A stretch of DNA of 63,214 nt from UBA1368 sp964563125 (GTDB taxonomy: Bacteria > Bacillota > Syntrophomonadia > Syntrophomonadales > Syntrophomonadaceae). Positions 25,862-35,700 of this stretch are shown piece after piece. The notes under the pieces are model-generated. The model was given only the letters and a program-made list of their open reading frames with translations, made no database searches and was not told the origin of the DNA. The translations under genes and the position numbers were made by a program. Position 1 is the stretch's first letter. Each line of letters starts with the position of its first letter. The stretch is from the NCBI GenBank assembly GCA_964563125.1, contig CAZLVY010000006.1, positions 1 through 63,214 on the forward strand, given 5' to 3'.

Positions 25862-28669
25862 ATGACTCATGAAAATATGGTACAAATGATTAACTGCTCT
25901 ATTTGCCCGAATATGTGTCGTTTTGATTGCCCGGTAACCAGCGTGGTCAAAAAAGAGACCGTTACTCCGTCAGGTAAAATGCGCCTTAATGTCATGCTGG
26001 AAAAAGGCATGTTGGAAGGTAATAAAGCTCTTTACAATTACTTTTACCAATGTGTAGGCTGTCGTAACTGCGAGCACTGGTGTCCATTTGATAATCTCAG
26101 TGTACCTGAATTGCTGCTGGATGCCAAAGTTAAGGCAGTAGAAAATGGTATGGCGCCAAAAGCAGTATTTGATATCGGCAAACAACTTATAAAAAATGCT
26201 GCCCTTTATCCCCCGGAACAGCTTGCACCAATGCCGGTAATAGACCAGTCTAACCCCGAGGTGCTCTTTTTTGCTGGTTGTGCTTACCGAGCTCATAACC
26301 CGGCAGCTATTAATGCGGCTATTAAAGTTTTACAGGCAGCTAATGTGAAAGTAACCGTTTTAGATGATGAAAAGTGCTGCGGCTTTCCGGCTTCAAGTCT
26401 GGGATTGGAAGCTACCGCAACTGAACTAATGCAGCAATTAGCACAAAAAATAAATGCCAGCGGCGCCAGGACTCTGATCACTTCATGTCCGGAATGTTTA
26501 CAAACTTTTAAAACCCGCTATCCGGAAGCTGGAATTGAGCTTAATGTGGATATATTGCATTTCACTCAGTATACCGCCCAATTAGTAGAAGCAGGTCGAC
26601 TCAATTTTAACCCACTGCCCGCTTTTATGGTCTACCATGATCCCTGTGTTTTAGTAAGGCAGGCCAAGATTTATGAGGAACCACGCTTAATTTTAGCTGC
26701 CATCCCTGATTTCTATCTGCTGGAATCAATCTATAACAGAGAAGAAACCCATTGCTGTGGTGGTGGTCAGGTCTATGACCTGATAGAACCCGGCAATGCT
26801 TTAGCTATTGCCCGTCTCCGGGCAGAGGAGCTGAATGTTACGGGTGCCCAGGCAGTTGTTACCTCCTGTCCGTTTTGTGAAGATATGCTGGCCCGAACCA
26901 GCGACTTGCCGGTATTTGATTTAGCCGAAATTATGTGGGCAGCACTTGATGAAAAGGGTCATGATGCTTTTTTGCGGCGCATACTTACGGCGCGCTTGCA
27001 TAACCATCCAGATTTGCAGGCTGTTAAACTGACTGTTGACCAGGGTCTGGTCACCTTAAGCGGTCGGGTTGACTCCTGGGAGCAGGTAGTTGAAGCCGGA
27101 CATCTGGCCGGACTATTTCCGGGCGTCTATTCGGTAGTTAACCAATTGACCATTCCCGGGCAAAAGAAAAAGCAGCAGCCTAAAGTTAAGGCAAGCGGGA
27201 AAAAGCAATACCCACCAGCCGATGTAGTTATTATCGGTGCGGGTATAGTAGGTGCCAGTCTGGCCCGGGAACTATCCCGCTATAAGCTTGATATAGTACT
27301 GCTGGAAAAAGCTTCAGATGTAGCCTGCGGTACCAGCAAGGCTAACAACGCCATGATCCACCCGGCCCTGTTCGTAGAGCCCGGCAGCTTGAAAGCCAGG
27401 CTTAATCTGCGTGGTAATGAGCTTTATACCCAGGCCGCTGAGGAACTGGATTTTCCTCTGCAGCGTACTGGACTGCTGGGATTTATCCGCGATGAAAAGC
27501 AGCGCTCAATGCTGGAAGCTATTAAATCTATAGCTGGAATTAACCAGGTACCCGGAGTAGAAATCCTTGCTGATGAAGCCGCTGTACTGGAGAAAAGCCC
27601 CCATATTAAAGGAGCGGTGGGTGGATTTTTCTCCTCTACTATGGCCATGACCTGCCCTTATAAGGCTACTGTAGCATATGCAGAGAATGCCGTAACTAAT
27701 GGAGTTAGATTACACCTTAACAGTCCGGTTGTAGGAATGGATGTAATTGATGAAAAAATAACCGCAGTCATTACCGATAAGGGATTTTTCCCCACTCGAT
27801 ATGTCATCAATGCTGCTGGTTTATATGCCGATGAAATCGCTGAGCTGGCGGGAGCGCCCGAATTTACCATTCATCCTCGCAAAGGCGAACATATTCTATT
27901 TGATCGCAAGTACAGCAATATTTTGACCGGTTGTAATGCAGATCTCAGTCAACCTCCTGATGCTCATACCAAAGGCGGTGGAGCAGTTTTAACCGTAGAT
28001 GGCAATCTGATGATAGGTCCTACGGCAGTAGAAATACCTGATAAAGAAGACCGCACCTGTACGCGGGAAGGTTTAAGCAAAATGTTAACCAAGTTTAAAC
28101 CTTTCATAGCCCACATGCCTAAGGATTCAGTTATCGCTTATTTTGCCGGGGTGCGTGCTGCTACTTATACCGAAGATTTTCATATTAAACCATCCCTATT
28201 TACTAAAGGCTTAATTAATGTAGGCGGTATTCAGTCACCTGGTTTGGCTTCAGCCCCGGCTATCGCTGAGTATGTAATAGACATTCTGCAGCAGGAAGGT
28301 TTGAAATTAGAGGAAAATCCCCATTTCAATCCAATTCGCCGCAGCCTTCCTATTTTCAAAGAGCAAACCAAGGCAGGCAAACAAAATCTGATTGAGCAGG
28401 ATAGCCGTTACGGCAATATTATCTGCCGCTGTGAAATGGTTACCGAAGCAGAAATAGTCCAGGCTATACACGGAGTAATTCCTGCAACAACCCTGGATGC
28501 TATAAAAAGAAGAACCCGTGCCGGCATGGGTCGATGCCAGAGCGGTTTTTGCCTTCCCAAAGTGGCACATATATTAGCTCGGGAATTAGGCGTCCCTATT
28601 GAGCAGGTTACCAAGGATGGAGTAGGTTCCCCGCTCTTTGTTGGTAAAAACAGGACGGAGGTAATATAA
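25862..28669 (+). CDS. GlpC/GlcF-BON-GlpA-BFD fusion: Fe-S/FAD glycerol-3-phosphate dehydrogenase-like protein
   Basis: 935 residues (ATG at 25862; a GTG at 25853 is possible and would overlap the previous stop). Domain order: two 4Fe-4S motifs (Cys12, 15, 19, 23 and 64, 67, 70, 74); two CCG heterodisulfide-type domains (CCG near 172 and 298) as in GlpC/GlcF; a BON-like domain at about 370-435 (LTVDQGLVTLSGRVDSWEQ); a Lys-rich linker; a DAO-type FAD domain from about 455 (DVVIIGAGIVGASLARELS) as in GlpA; and a C-terminal BFD-type [2Fe-2S] domain (IICRCEM ... GRCQSGFC). GlpA and GlpC are normally separate subunits of anaerobic G3P dehydrogenase; the fusion through BON is unusual. Likely moves electrons from a glycerol-phosphate or hydroxyacid to a membrane carrier. 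Confidence 0.85.
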   Translation: MTHENMVQMINCSICPNMCRFDCPVTSVVKKETVTPSGKMRLNVMLEKGMLEGNKALYNYFYQCVGCRNCEHWCPFDNLSVPELLLDAKVKAVENGMAPKAVFDIGKQLIKNAALYPPEQLAPMPVIDQSNPEVLFFAGCAYRAHNPAAINAAIKVLQAANVKVTVLDDEKCCGFPASSLGLEATATELMQQLAQKINASGARTLITSCPECLQTFKTRYPEAGIELNVDILHFTQYTAQLVEAGRLNFNPLPAFMVYHDPCVLVRQAKIYEEPRLILAAIPDFYLLESIYNREETHCCGGGQVYDLIEPGNALAIARLRAEELNVTGAQAVVTSCPFCEDMLARTSDLPVFDLAEIMWAALDEKGHDAFLRRILTARLHNHPDLQAVKLTVDQGLVTLSGRVDSWEQVVEAGHLAGLFPGVYSVVNQLTIPGQKKKQQPKVKASGKKQYPPADVVIIGAGIVGASLARELSRYKLDIVLLEKASDVACGTSKANNAMIHPALFVEPGSLKARLNLRGNELYTQAAEELDFPLQRTGLLGFIRDEKQRSMLEAIKSIAGINQVPGVEILADEAAVLEKSPHIKGAVGGFFSSTMAMTCPYKATVAYAENAVTNGVRLHLNSPVVGMDVIDEKITAVITDKGFFPTRYVINAAGLYADEIAELAGAPEFTIHPRKGEHILFDRKYSNILTGCNADLSQPPDAHTKGGGAVLTVDGNLMIGPTAVEIPDKEDRTCTREGLSKMLTKFKPFIAHMPKDSVIAYFAGVRAATYTEDFHIKPSLFTKGLINVGGIQSPGLASAPAIAEYVIDILQQEGLKLEENPHFNPIRRSLPIFKEQTKAGKQNLIEQDSRYGNIICRCEMVTEAEIVQAIHGVIPATTLDAIKRRTRAGMGRCQSGFCLPKVAHILARELGVPIEQVTKDGVGSPLFVGKNRTEVI

Positions 28670-28670
28670 G

Positions 28671-29963
28671 ATGCTGAATTTTGATGTAGCAATAATTGGC
28701 GGCGGTCCTGCGGGGATGGCTGCTGCCATAGCAGCTCGCAATAACGGAGCCCAAAAAGTCGTGCTTATAGAACGAGATACCAATCTGGGAGGTATACTGC
28801 CCCAGTGTATTCACGATGGTTTCGGAACTATGGTCATGAAGGAGCGTCTGACCGGACCTGAATATGCTGAACATTATAAAAAACTGATCAAGTCAAATAA
28901 CATTAAATGCCTTTTTGATACTATGGTTTTAGATATCAATGCTGATTTATCAATTACAGCAGTAAATTCTACCCAGGGTATGTTAGACATTCAAGCCGGG
29001 GCAATAGTTCTTGCCATGGGATGCCGGGAGCGAACCCGTCCCCAGATACTAATTCCCGGCAGTCGGCCGGCCGGCGTTTATACGGCTGGAACTGCACAAA
29101 GGCTGGTAAATATTGAAGGACTGCTGCCCGGACGCAAAGCCGTAATCTTAGGCAGCGGCGATATCGGTTTAATTATGGCCAGGCGTCTGACCCTGGAAGG
29201 TGTGGAAGTAGAAGGTGTATACGAGATTCTGAATCGTCCCAGCGGTTTGACCCGTAATGTAGTCCAGTGTTTGGAAGACTATAACATCCCTCTCCATCTC
29301 AGTCATACTATTACTGCTATAAAGGGACAAAAGCGTGTTGAAGCAGTAACGGTATGTCCGGTTGATGATAAATTGCTGCCCAGAGCCGGCAGAGAACGCC
29401 AGATTGCTTGTGATTTAGTCATTCTTTCGGTAGGCTTGATTCCTGAAAACGAACTTTCGGAGCAGGCAGGAGTAAAACTTGATGAAATTACCCGCGGTCC
29501 GGTTGTTGACGAAAATTTTGCTGCCAGCATCGATGGCATTTTTGCCTGTGGTAATGTAGTAAATGTTTATGATTTAGTCGATTATGTAACCTATACCGGT
29601 GAAGCAGCGGGAAGGGGTGCAGCACTCTTTGCCCAGGGTAAATTGCCGCCCAAGAATGGTATTGTCTGCATCCCCGGTCAAAACTGCTCTTTTATTGTTC
29701 CTCAATCAATTACTCCTGCCAGGATGGCAGAGGGGGTAAATTTATATTTACGCGTGCGGGAAACGGTTACTGCTGCCCGAATAGTTGTCCGCTCCGGTGA
29801 CGAAATTATAGCCAATAAGAAAGAAAAAATAGTGAAACCGCCGGAAATGGTAGTTATAAAACTCCCCCGGGAAAAGCTCCAGCATTTATCCCCCGGGCAG
29901 AGCATAACTATAGATGTACTGCAAATTCCCGATAAAGGAGGGAAATCTGATGACCAAGCATAA
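28671..29963 (+). CDS. NAD(P)/FAD-dependent oxidoreductase, GlpB-position subunit
   Basis: 430 residues. Starts one base after the previous stop, so translation is probably coupled. Two dinucleotide-binding folds: DVAIIGGGPAGMAAAIAA at the N-terminus and KAVILGSGDIGLIMARRL at about 160. The GCRERTRPQILIPGSRPAGVY segment is shared with sarcosine-oxidase/HcnB-like flavoproteins that sit beside GlpA-like proteins in many Firmicutes. It probably forms a complex with the 935-residue fusion and the DUF1667 protein. Confidence 0.88.
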   Translation: MLNFDVAIIGGGPAGMAAAIAARNNGAQKVVLIERDTNLGGILPQCIHDGFGTMVMKERLTGPEYAEHYKKLIKSNNIKCLFDTMVLDINADLSITAVNSTQGMLDIQAGAIVLAMGCRERTRPQILIPGSRPAGVYTAGTAQRLVNIEGLLPGRKAVILGSGDIGLIMARRLTLEGVEVEGVYEILNRPSGLTRNVVQCLEDYNIPLHLSHTITAIKGQKRVEAVTVCPVDDKLLPRAGRERQIACDLVILSVGLIPENELSEQAGVKLDEITRGPVVDENFAASIDGIFACGNVVNVYDLVDYVTYTGEAAGRGAALFAQGKLPPKNGIVCIPGQNCSFIVPQSITPARMAEGVNLYLRVRETVTAARIVVRSGDEIIANKKEKIVKPPEMVVIKLPREKLQHLSPGQSITIDVLQIPDKGGKSDDQA

Positions 29964-30315
29964 TATTACCTGCATTTTGTGTCCTTTAAGCTGCAGTCTG
30001 CAAGTAACGAAAACTGACGGGCAAATAACTGAAGTGAGCGGTTATGGCTGTAAGCTGGGCCGGGAATATGCCCCTCAGGAACTCTTGAATCCCGCCCGAG
30101 TTGTGACTTCAACAGTAAAATTAACAGCTGGACCTATTACCCGGCTGCCAGTTAAAACTTCGCAGCCAATTCCCAAGGATAAGATTTTCGCCTGTATGCA
30201 GGAAATAAAACAGATAGTGGTGAATTCTCCTGTAAGATGTGGTCAGGTAATTAAGGAAAAGATAATCGGCTCGGAAATTGACTTAATTGCGACTCGTTCC
30301 TTACCTGACAGGTAA
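29950..30315 (+). CDS. DUF1667 Cys-motif protein
   Basis: 121 residues. ATG at 29950 after AAAGGAGGG, overlapping the end of the previous gene by 14 bases. N-terminal CILCPLSCSL and a later Cys (GYGCKLGREYA) make a probable Fe-S or metal site; TSTVKLTAGPITRLPVKTS is the conserved centre of DUF1667. These proteins regularly accompany GlpA-like and GlpB-like flavoproteins and are thought to be small redox subunits (inference). Confidence 0.88.
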   Translation: MTKHNITCILCPLSCSLQVTKTDGQITEVSGYGCKLGREYAPQELLNPARVVTSTVKLTAGPITRLPVKTSQPIPKDKIFACMQEIKQIVVNSPVRCGQVIKEKIIGSEIDLIATRSLPDR

Positions 30316-30337
30316 AATTGAAAGGAGGCTACTGTTA

Positions 30338-31261
30338 TTGGCCAAGCAAGCTATGGTAATCGTTAACCCCGCTTCTGCCAATGGAAAAACCCGCATAAAC
30401 TGGCCTGATATTAAAAAGAGTCTGGAAAACGAAGGTTTGGAATTTGACTTTTCTACTACTACCTGTCGGTCTGAAGCTACTTACTTTGCCCGTGAAGCAC
30501 TCTTCAAGGGTTATGATACCATTATTTCGGTCGGAGGAGATGGTACATTAAACGAAATCGTAAACGGTTTTTTTGAAAACGGACAGATGATAAACGGCTC
30601 GGCTAAACTAGGTATTATAGCCGGTGGAACCGGGGGAGATTTCATAAGAACACTTGAGTACCCCAAAAATTACAAAGAGGCTTGTAAGAAAATTGCCCGG
30701 GGCGAGACTAAACTAATTGATTTAGGCAAATTCGAATATTTTGATCATAAAGAACAGCTGACAACCAATTACTATATAAATATTGCCGGTTTTGGCTTGG
30801 ATGGTGCTGTGGTTGACCGGGTTAATCATACCAGTAAGTTTTTTGGCGGCTTTGTTTCATTTTTATATGGTACAATAGCTGGCCTGGTTCAATTCCAAAG
30901 TTTTTCGCTAACCCTTGAGATAGATGGCAAACTGGCCTACCAGGGCCCTGCCACTATGGCAGCTGTTGCCAATGGGCAGTACTTTGGCGGCAGTATGCAA
31001 ATAGCCCCTGCGGCTGTTTTGGATGACGGAATTCTGGAAATTGTTATTGTAAAAGGGATGAAGAAATTGAAATTGCTCCGCTGTCTGCCCACTATATATG
31101 GTGGAAACCATATAAAACAACCGGAGGTCATCTGTCTGCAGGGCACTAAGGTGAAAGCCACTTCACCTGACAGAGTTTTATTAGATGTTGATGGTGAGCA
31201 GCCTGGAATCCTTAACGCAGAATTTACTATTCTGCCTAAAGTTCTAAACATTATTTGCTAA
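30338..31261 (+). CDS. Diacylglycerol kinase-like lipid kinase (YegS/DgkB family)
   Basis: 307 residues. TTG at 30338, nine bases after GGAGG. DAGK catalytic domain: AMVIVNPASANGKTR, SVGGDGTLNEIVNGF (the GGDGTLNE signature) and GIIAGGTGGDFIRTLEYP, with the C-terminal beta-sandwich to LLDVDGEQPG. The family phosphorylates diacylglycerol or related lipids. Its place as last gene of the GntR operon ties the preceding redox proteins to glycerolipids; it is 22 bases from the DUF1667 stop. Confidence 0.88.
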   Translation: MAKQAMVIVNPASANGKTRINWPDIKKSLENEGLEFDFSTTTCRSEATYFAREALFKGYDTIISVGGDGTLNEIVNGFFENGQMINGSAKLGIIAGGTGGDFIRTLEYPKNYKEACKKIARGETKLIDLGKFEYFDHKEQLTTNYYINIAGFGLDGAVVDRVNHTSKFFGGFVSFLYGTIAGLVQFQSFSLTLEIDGKLAYQGPATMAAVANGQYFGGSMQIAPAAVLDDGILEIVIVKGMKKLKLLRCLPTIYGGNHIKQPEVICLQGTKVKATSPDRVLLDVDGEQPGILNAEFTILPKVLNIIC

Positions 31262-31263
31262 AG

Positions 31264-32688
31264 CTATTCCGAATTTTCTTCTTCATCATAAGCCGCGGCG
31301 ATGTCTAAAGTATTTTCCTCAGCACCCGGAAGTACCTGGACAGCCCGCAGTTTTCTTTCTATAGCCCGCGTTCTGGTAGCCGCTTTGTCAATATGGTTAC
31401 TGGCTTCCTGCAGTTTCTTCCTGGTCTTATCTAAAATATCACCAAACTGACTAAATTCATTTTTCACTTCTCCTAAGAGCATCCACACTTCGCTGGAGCG
31501 TTTCTCAATCGCCAGGGTCTTAAAGCCCAGAGAAAGACTGTTAAGAAAAGCTGCCATGGTGCTGGGCCCGGTAATATTTACCCGGTACTTCTGCTGTAAT
31601 TCTTCCATTAAACCAGGTCTGCGCACTACTTCAGCATAGAGGCTTTCTGTGGGTAAAAATAAAATAGCAAAATCAGTAGTATGCGGCGGGTCAAGGTACT
31701 TATCCTGAATATACCTGGCCTGTGCCTTGATTCTATTTTCCATCTGCTTGACTGCCTCGGCTGCAGCAATATTATTACCTTCTTCACAGGCATCAATAAA
31801 ACGCTGATAGTCTTCCAACGGAAATTTGGCATCAATGGGGAGCCAAACCTCTTCACCTGCTTCACCCCGCCCCGGAAGACGGATGGCAAATTCAACCCGG
31901 TCATTACTGTCTTGTTTGGTAGGTACATTAAGTGCGTATTGGTCAGGAGTCAGGATCATCTCCAGGATGTTGCCCAGTTGAATTTCTCCCCACACACCAC
32001 GGGTTTTAACATTAGTCATGACCTTTTTCAAATCCCCTACACCGGCAGCTAATACCTGCATTTCCCCCAGTCCCTTATGTACCAGTTCCAGTCTTTCACT
32101 TACCAGCTGGAAAGATTCCCCTAATCTCTTTTCCAGTGTGGCATGAAGTTTTTCATCTACAGTTGCTCTCATTAATTCCAGTTTGTTACTGTTGTCATCC
32201 TGCAAAGACTTCAGTCGTTCTTCAACAGTTTTCCGAACAGTTTCTATTTTTTGTTCATTGCTTAAGGTAAGACTATTAAGCTGCCGGGCAAAAGCTTCCA
32301 GTTGTTCATTTATTGTCTGTCTGACCGTCTCCAGTCGCTGTTCATTGGTATATGTCAAATTCCCCAATTGCTTGGAGAAAGCCTCCAGTTGTTCACTCTG
32401 CAGACCGGAGTTTTGATGAATACGGGTAAGCAGCGACTCACTCAGGTTCTGCAAAGAGGCCGCCTGCTCTTCCCGCCCTTTTTGGGCATTATTACTGTTT
32501 TCTTCACGGTTGTTCTTTATCTCTTCCCTTAATGCTTTTTCCAACCGGTCTCCGTTTCTTGACAATGTTTCTAATGCTTGTCCTAATCTTTGGTCATTTT
32601 TATCACTGCTTTTGTTTAAAAGCAATATAAGCAACAAAATTACCGTTATTATCAATAGTATTAAATTGGCCACCAGATACTTTTCCAC
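31264..32688 (-). CDS. rmuC: RmuC-family DNA recombination protein
   Basis: 474 residues. One N-terminal membrane helix (ANLILLIITVILLLILLL), a long coiled coil (about 30-200, with repeated TxxNEQRxETVRxTxxE units) and the RmuC nuclease-like domain (about 205-425; GVWGEIQLGNILEMIL, WLPIDAKFPLEDY, IKAQARYIQDKY). In E. coli RmuC limits recombination between inverted repeats. Convergent with the lipid kinase gene, two bases apart. Confidence 0.92.
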   Translation of the reverse strand: MEKYLVANLILLIITVILLLILLLNKSSDKNDQRLGQALETLSRNGDRLEKALREEIKNNREENSNNAQKGREEQAASLQNLSESLLTRIHQNSGLQSEQLEAFSKQLGNLTYTNEQRLETVRQTINEQLEAFARQLNSLTLSNEQKIETVRKTVEERLKSLQDDNSNKLELMRATVDEKLHATLEKRLGESFQLVSERLELVHKGLGEMQVLAAGVGDLKKVMTNVKTRGVWGEIQLGNILEMILTPDQYALNVPTKQDSNDRVEFAIRLPGRGEAGEEVWLPIDAKFPLEDYQRFIDACEEGNNIAAAEAVKQMENRIKAQARYIQDKYLDPPHTTDFAILFLPTESLYAEVVRRPGLMEELQQKYRVNITGPSTMAAFLNSLSLGFKTLAIEKRSSEVWMLLGEVKNEFSQFGDILDKTRKKLQEASNHIDKAATRTRAIERKLRAVQVLPGAEENTLDIAAAYDEEENSE

Positions 32689-32731
32689 TGCCCCATCTCC
32701 CTGCTTAATGTATATGATATGCCTATCGGGC

Positions 32732-35700
32732 TTATTTTTCCTGCGCTGTGCCGGTGGGGGACTTCTGTATCAGTTCAGCCGATAATTTGACTGTTTCTCC
32801 ATAGCTGAGTGCAATTCCCTTTTTGGCGGCAAGCGGTCTTGAAATATGTTCATCAGCAGCCTTCAGGTTTTTAAAAGCGACTGCCAACATTAGCTTGATG
32901 CGGTTTAGCTGGTTAACTTCACTAACCCCGGGATCATAATCTATGGCAGTAATATTAGCCTGGGGATAATGACTTTTTATAGCTTTAATCATACCTTTGC
33001 CTGTCACATGATTAGGCAAGCAGGCAAATGGCTGTACACATACAATGTTAGGAGTACCGCTTTCGATTAATTCTATCATCTCAGCAGTTAGGAACCATCC
33101 TTCCCCGGTATGATGTCCCAACTGCAGTATGGGACTGGCCAGTTCTGCCATGTGCTCTATAGGTACCGGTGCACCAAAACGGCTGCTGTTATTTAAAGCC
33201 TCAACCATTTTACGGCGGAATTTTTCCAGGTAGCTTATATAAATATTGGCCAGTATTTTTTTCTTTTTGGATCCGGCCAGATATCTGTGATGATATATGG
33301 GATCTGCCAGTGAGTAGAGAAAAAAGTCCAGCATATCCGGCACAACTGCTTCGCCGCCTTCCGATTCGATTACTCCTACCACATTATTATTGGCGGTAGG
33401 ATGATATTTGACCAGTATCTCACCTACTACTCCCACCCGCGGTTTAATAATATCGTTAATTTCCAAACAGTCAAACTCCTGGACTATTTCATTTATATAT
33501 TGATCAAATAGTCTTCTGCTGCCGGTTGCTAATTGCCCTTTTCCCTTTTCCGCCCATTTTCTATAGAGTAAATTGGCCGAGCCGGGTATTTTTTCGTAGG
33601 GTCTGACCCGATATAGAACCCGCATTAATAAATCACCATAGATAATAGCCATTATTGCCTTTTGAAGCAGCTTCCAGGTTATTTTAAAGCCTGGATTTTT
33701 TTCTATTCCGGCAACATTGACAGATATAACCGGTATTTTGTCAAATCCTGCATCGATCATTGCTTTGCGCAGTAAGCCGATATAATTAGTGGCGCGGCAT
33801 CCCCCACCGGTTTGCGATATTATCACCGAAGTATTGTTTAAATCATATTCCCCTGATTTAAGCGCTTCAATTAGCTGCCCTACCACTATTAAAGTAGGAT
33901 AACATGCATCATTGTTTACATATCTTAAACCTTCATCAATTGCACTAGCTTTTGCATTAGCCAGGAGCTTCAAATTATAACCTTCACTGTTAAATGCCGG
34001 TTCCAGGAATTCAAAATGAATAGGCGCCATCTGCGGACAAAGAATGGTATGCTGTTTTTTCATCTCTTTGGAAAAGAGCTTCCGCACAGGTTTTTCTATT
34101 ATTTTGGCTGGTTTGAAACCATTTTCCTCCCGCTCTTCCATAGCAGCCTTCAGGGAACGTATTCTAATACGCGCCGCACCCAGATTACTGCCTTCATCTA
34201 TTTTTAAAACCGTGTATATTTTCCCGTACTGGTGCAGGATTTCCTCCACCTGGTCAGTAGTTACTGCATCCAGACCGCAGCCGAATGAATTAAGCTGGAT
34301 AAGCTCCAGTTCTTCCCGAGTGGTCACAAAACTGGCGGCAGCGTAAAGCCTGGAGTGATACATCCACTGGTCAACTATCCTGAGCGGTCTCTCCACCTCA
34401 CCCATCCAGGCTACTGAATCTTCGGTTAAAATTGCCATGCCATAATTATTAATAATATCAGGAATACCATGATGTATTTCCGGATCAATATGATAAGGCC
34501 GCCCTGCCAGAACTATGCCCTTTTGTCCGGTTTCCTGTAAATAGCTTAATGTTTCTTCACCTTTTTTGCGGATATCTGCCTTCAGTTTTTCGTCCTCTGC
34601 CCAGGCTAAATTTACCGCTTGCTTTATTTCCTGCTCACTGATATTAAAGTCTTTAAATTCTTCATACAATCTTTCCGCCAAACGCTTTTTATCATCATAA
34701 GGTAGGAAAGGATTAAGATAATTAACCTCATTTTCCTTGATCATATCCATATTATTCCTGATTACATCCGGGTACGATATTACCATGGGACAGTTAAAGT
34801 GATTATTTGCTTCTGTCTGCTCCTGACGCTCAAATACAGTAGAAGGATAGAAAATAGTTTTTACACCCTTTTTAATCAAAGCTGCAATATGTCCATGCAC
34901 TATTTTAGCCGGGTAACAAGCCGATTCCGAAGGAATAGTCTCATGACCCAGCTCATAAACCTCTTTGCAGGATGGCGGCGAAAGCTCGACCCGGAAACCC
35001 AGGCGGCTAAAAAAGGTAAACCAGAACGGATAGTTTTCAAACATATTTAAAACCCGGGGAATACCGATGACCCCACGGGAAGCATCCTCCAGTGGTAATG
35101 GCTCATAGGCAAAAAGCCTTTGGTATTTATAGTCAAACAGGTTAGGCATTTTATCATTCTTTTTGCTTCCGCCCCACGCCTTTTCGCAGCGATTGCCGGA
35201 AATAAAACGTTTGCCGTCCTGAAATTTGCTGATAGTTAAAAGACAATTGTTGGCGCAGCGGCCACACCTGCTCATGCTGCTAGTAACAGAGAAATCTTTT
35301 AGTCCTTCCCGGCTCAACATGGTACTTTGTTTTTCCGGGCAGTATTTATTTCTGGCAATAAGGGCAGCACCAAAGGCACCCATCAAGCCGGCTATGTCCG
35401 GACGAATTACATTCCTGCCGGTTAACTCTTCAAAGGCGCGTAATATAGAATCATTATTAAAGGTTCCTCCCTGCACAATCATCCTTTGTCCTAACTGCTC
35501 AGGGTCTCTTATTTTAATTACTTTAAACAGAGCATTTTTTATAACCGAATAAGCGAGCCCGGCTGAAATATCTCCTACTGTAGCTCCCTCTTTTTGCGCC
35601 TGTTTAACCTTCGAGTTCATAAAAACTGTACAGCGTGAACCTAAATCAACCGGAGCCCGGGCAGTTATTGCTTCCCGAGCAAACTGCTCTACTGACATAT

